A program made the translations under genes and the position numbers. DNA of 7,242 nt. Origin: CAYQNU01 sp964419055 (lineage in GTDB: Bacteria; Bacteroidota; Bacteroidia; Flavobacteriales_D; Parvicellaceae). Numbering within the stretch: the stretch's first letter is position 1; every line of letters starts with the position of its first letter. Location of the stretch: assembly GCA_964419055.1 (NCBI GenBank), contig CAYQNU010000049.1, positions 1 through 7,242 on the forward strand, given 5' to 3'. Positions 6,193 through 7,242 of this stretch are shown piece by piece. Below the pieces are notes generated by a model. The model ran no database searches, was not told where the DNA came from, and saw only the letters and a program-made list of their open reading frames with translations.

Positions 6193-7173
6193 ATGAAAAT
6201 AGAGAATTTAAAACCATTTGACGGACAACATTGTGAGACAACTGCAACAGGAACATTGTTGCGACAGCTTGACATTGAACTTTCTGAACCAATGCTTTTT
6301 GGACTTGGACAAGGACTCGGATTTATTTTTTGGAATATGAAAACAATGGACTTTCCTTTCATTGGCGGACGCATTAAAACCGATTTACTGACACTGAACA
6401 TTGCGAATAACCTAAACCTTGAATTGACAATTAAAGAAACTTCTTCAACTCAAAAGGCTTGGGAAAATGTAAAACAACTTCTTGACAACGGAAAAGTAGT
6501 AGGACTTAAATTGGACTGTTATCATTTAGAATATTTTTCAAACCCATTTCATTTTGCAGGACACTATGCAGCAATTTATGGCTACGACAACGAAACTGCA
6601 TTTTTGATAGACACGAAACAACAAGGCGGACAAGTTAAAACAAGTTTGAAAAGTTTAGCATTAGCACGAAACGAAAAAGGACCAATGTCCTCAAAAAACT
6701 TGTTTTACACACTAAAAAAGACAGACAAAAAGTATGAATTAAAAAAGGCTATTGTTACAGCAATTCGGAACAATGCGACTGATTATATAAATCCGCCAAT
6801 CAACAATATTGGTTATAAAGGAATTTTAAAAACAAGTAAAGAAATTCTAAAATGGTTCGACACAAGTAAAGACATTAAAAGCGAATTTGAAGCAAGTGCA
6901 ATGATTATGGAGAGAGCAGGCACAGGCGGTGCATTATTTAGAAATTTGTATAGAGATTTTTTAAAAGAGAGCTACGACATTTTAAAACTCGATAAACTTA
7001 AACAAGCACACACGGAATTTATTGAAATTGCAAACTTGTGGACAGAAATTTCAAATCTGTTTTTACAAGTGAGCAAGACCAAAGACAGAAAATATATCGA
7101 ACAGGCTTCGGACATTTTAAAACGACTTTCAATAATAGAAAAAAATGCAATGGAGAAGTTGGCGGAAATATAG
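6193..7173 (+). CDS. BtrH N-terminal-domain-like protein (Cys-His-Asp peptidase/acyltransferase fold)
   Basis: The product is 326 aa. The start HCETTATGTLLRQLDIELSE (13-32) followed by PMLFGLGQGLGFIFW (33-47) is the signature of the BtrH_N family, named after the butirosin acyltransferase BtrH, and the C-terminal half resembles the helical DUF4872-type partner domain. The likely catalytic triad is visible: Cys14, His124 in GHYAAIYGYD, and Asp140 in FLIDTKQQGG, as in papain/C39-like folds. Residues 180-326 are largely helical, with a long amphipathic end. BtrH transfers an acyl chain from a carrier protein to an aminoglycoside; most family members are uncharacterised, and no biosynthetic genes lie beside this one, so the substrate is open. 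It is the only gene visible in cassette 5, starts 34 bases after the boundary and stops five bases before the 3' core box. Confidence 0.85.
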   Translation: MKIENLKPFDGQHCETTATGTLLRQLDIELSEPMLFGLGQGLGFIFWNMKTMDFPFIGGRIKTDLLTLNIANNLNLELTIKETSSTQKAWENVKQLLDNGKVVGLKLDCYHLEYFSNPFHFAGHYAAIYGYDNETAFLIDTKQQGGQVKTSLKSLALARNEKGPMSSKNLFYTLKKTDKKYELKKAIVTAIRNNATDYINPPINNIGYKGILKTSKEILKWFDTSKDIKSEFEASAMIMERAGTGGALFRNLYRDFLKESYDILKLDKLKQAHTEFIEIANLWTEISNLFLQVSKTKDRKYIEQASDILKRLSIIEKNAMEKLAEI

Positions 7174-7177
7174 CCGA

Positions 7178-7242
7178 ACGCCTAACACGGGTTTGGCAAA
7201 AGTGGCGGTTCAGTGTTCCGCAGACACATTTGTGGTTAATCA
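7178..7242 (+). repeat. attC-like recombination site 5, left part only (end of cassette 5)
   Basis: Left core ACGCCTAAC (7178-7186) is the exact complement of the cassette 5 start GTTAGGCGT (6158-6166). It is followed by the arm CGGGTTTGGCAAA (7188-7200), a small GCGG/CCGC hairpin (7205-7208 / 7218-7221), and ACATTTGTG, the apical word shared with site 4. The right arm and right core lie outside the window. Confidence 0.7.

Larger units (their letters stand above)
1..7242 (+). mobile_element. Integron-type gene cassette array (five cassettes, no integrase in view)
   Basis: Eight same-strand genes are grouped into five units bounded by attC-like palindromes. Taking the integron crossover point (G/TT of the right core box), the cassettes are 2-844, 845-3624, 3625-4341, 4342-6158 and 6159 to beyond the end. 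Each cassette's first bases are the exact reverse complement of its own 3' AAC box over 9-10 bases, while the two boxes facing each other across a junction are mismatched in their variable positions. In integrons this arises because a circular cassette carries a complete matched attC that is split on insertion. Supporting points are the common gene direction, the short 5' leaders (28, 37, 83, 41 and 34 bases) and the long attC at each 3' end. The core boxes fit GTTA plus variable bases, and only GTTAGGC fits the classical GTTRRRY exactly. No integrase or attI is visible, so activity and the recombinase are inferred. Confidence 0.8.

Overview
The window looks like an accessory region of a Bacteroidota genome (Flavobacteriia/Cytophagia/Chitinophagia type). 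The DNA is A+T-rich, the start codons follow A-rich leaders without Shine-Dalgarno sequences (one gene has a weak AGGA), the one secreted protein has a signal peptide ending in FSQ, and several protein families (DUF6597-type AraC regulator, PhnB-like VOC protein, BtrH-like protein) are common in that phylum. The phylum is inferred from style, not from a marker gene.

The main feature is an integron-type gene cassette array. Eight genes, all on the + strand, lie in five units separated by imperfect palindromes with an attC layout: ...AAC, inner inverted repeat, GTT.... The first 9-10 bases of each unit (from GTT) are the exact reverse complement of the 9-10 bases ending in AAC at the 3' end of that same unit, and do not match the box across the junction. 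Unit by unit: GTTATGCAAA at 1 with TTTGCATAAC at 722; GTTACCTGCA at 844 with TGCAGGTAAC at 3574; GTTAGCGGT at 3624 with ACCGCTAAC at 4149; GTTAGCCGT at 4341 with ACGGCTAAC at 6031; GTTAGGCGT at 6158 with ACGCCTAAC at 7178. This is what is expected if every unit was once a circle that inserted at the G/TT bond of an attC site. No integrase gene lies in the window, so it is an array segment or an integrase-less attC cluster (CALIN-like).

Layout. Cassette 1 (2-844) encodes a small secreted protein with YD-like repeats. Cassette 2 (845-3624) carries two genes overlapping by one base: a protein with a 20-cysteine DnaJ-type zinc-binding region and a C-terminal TerB-like domain but no J domain, and a PD-(D/E)XK nuclease-family protein. 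This pair is the best candidate for an undescribed system, possibly phage defence or stress-linked DNA cleavage. Cassette 3 (3625-4341) encodes a PhnB-like VOC protein. Cassette 4 (4342-6158) is a three-gene unit: AraC-family regulator, VOC protein and TfoX N-terminal-domain protein, with a possible promoter/operator before the VOC gene. Cassette 5 (6159 to beyond the window) encodes a BtrH-N-like Cys/His/Asp protein. A partial attC closes the window.

Four of the five first genes start 28-41 bases after the cassette boundary, leaving little room for a promoter, so expression may depend on read-through; cassettes 3 and 4 share a leader sequence. The cassettes need not cooperate. Within cassettes 2 and 4 the genes are coupled closely enough to be functional units.
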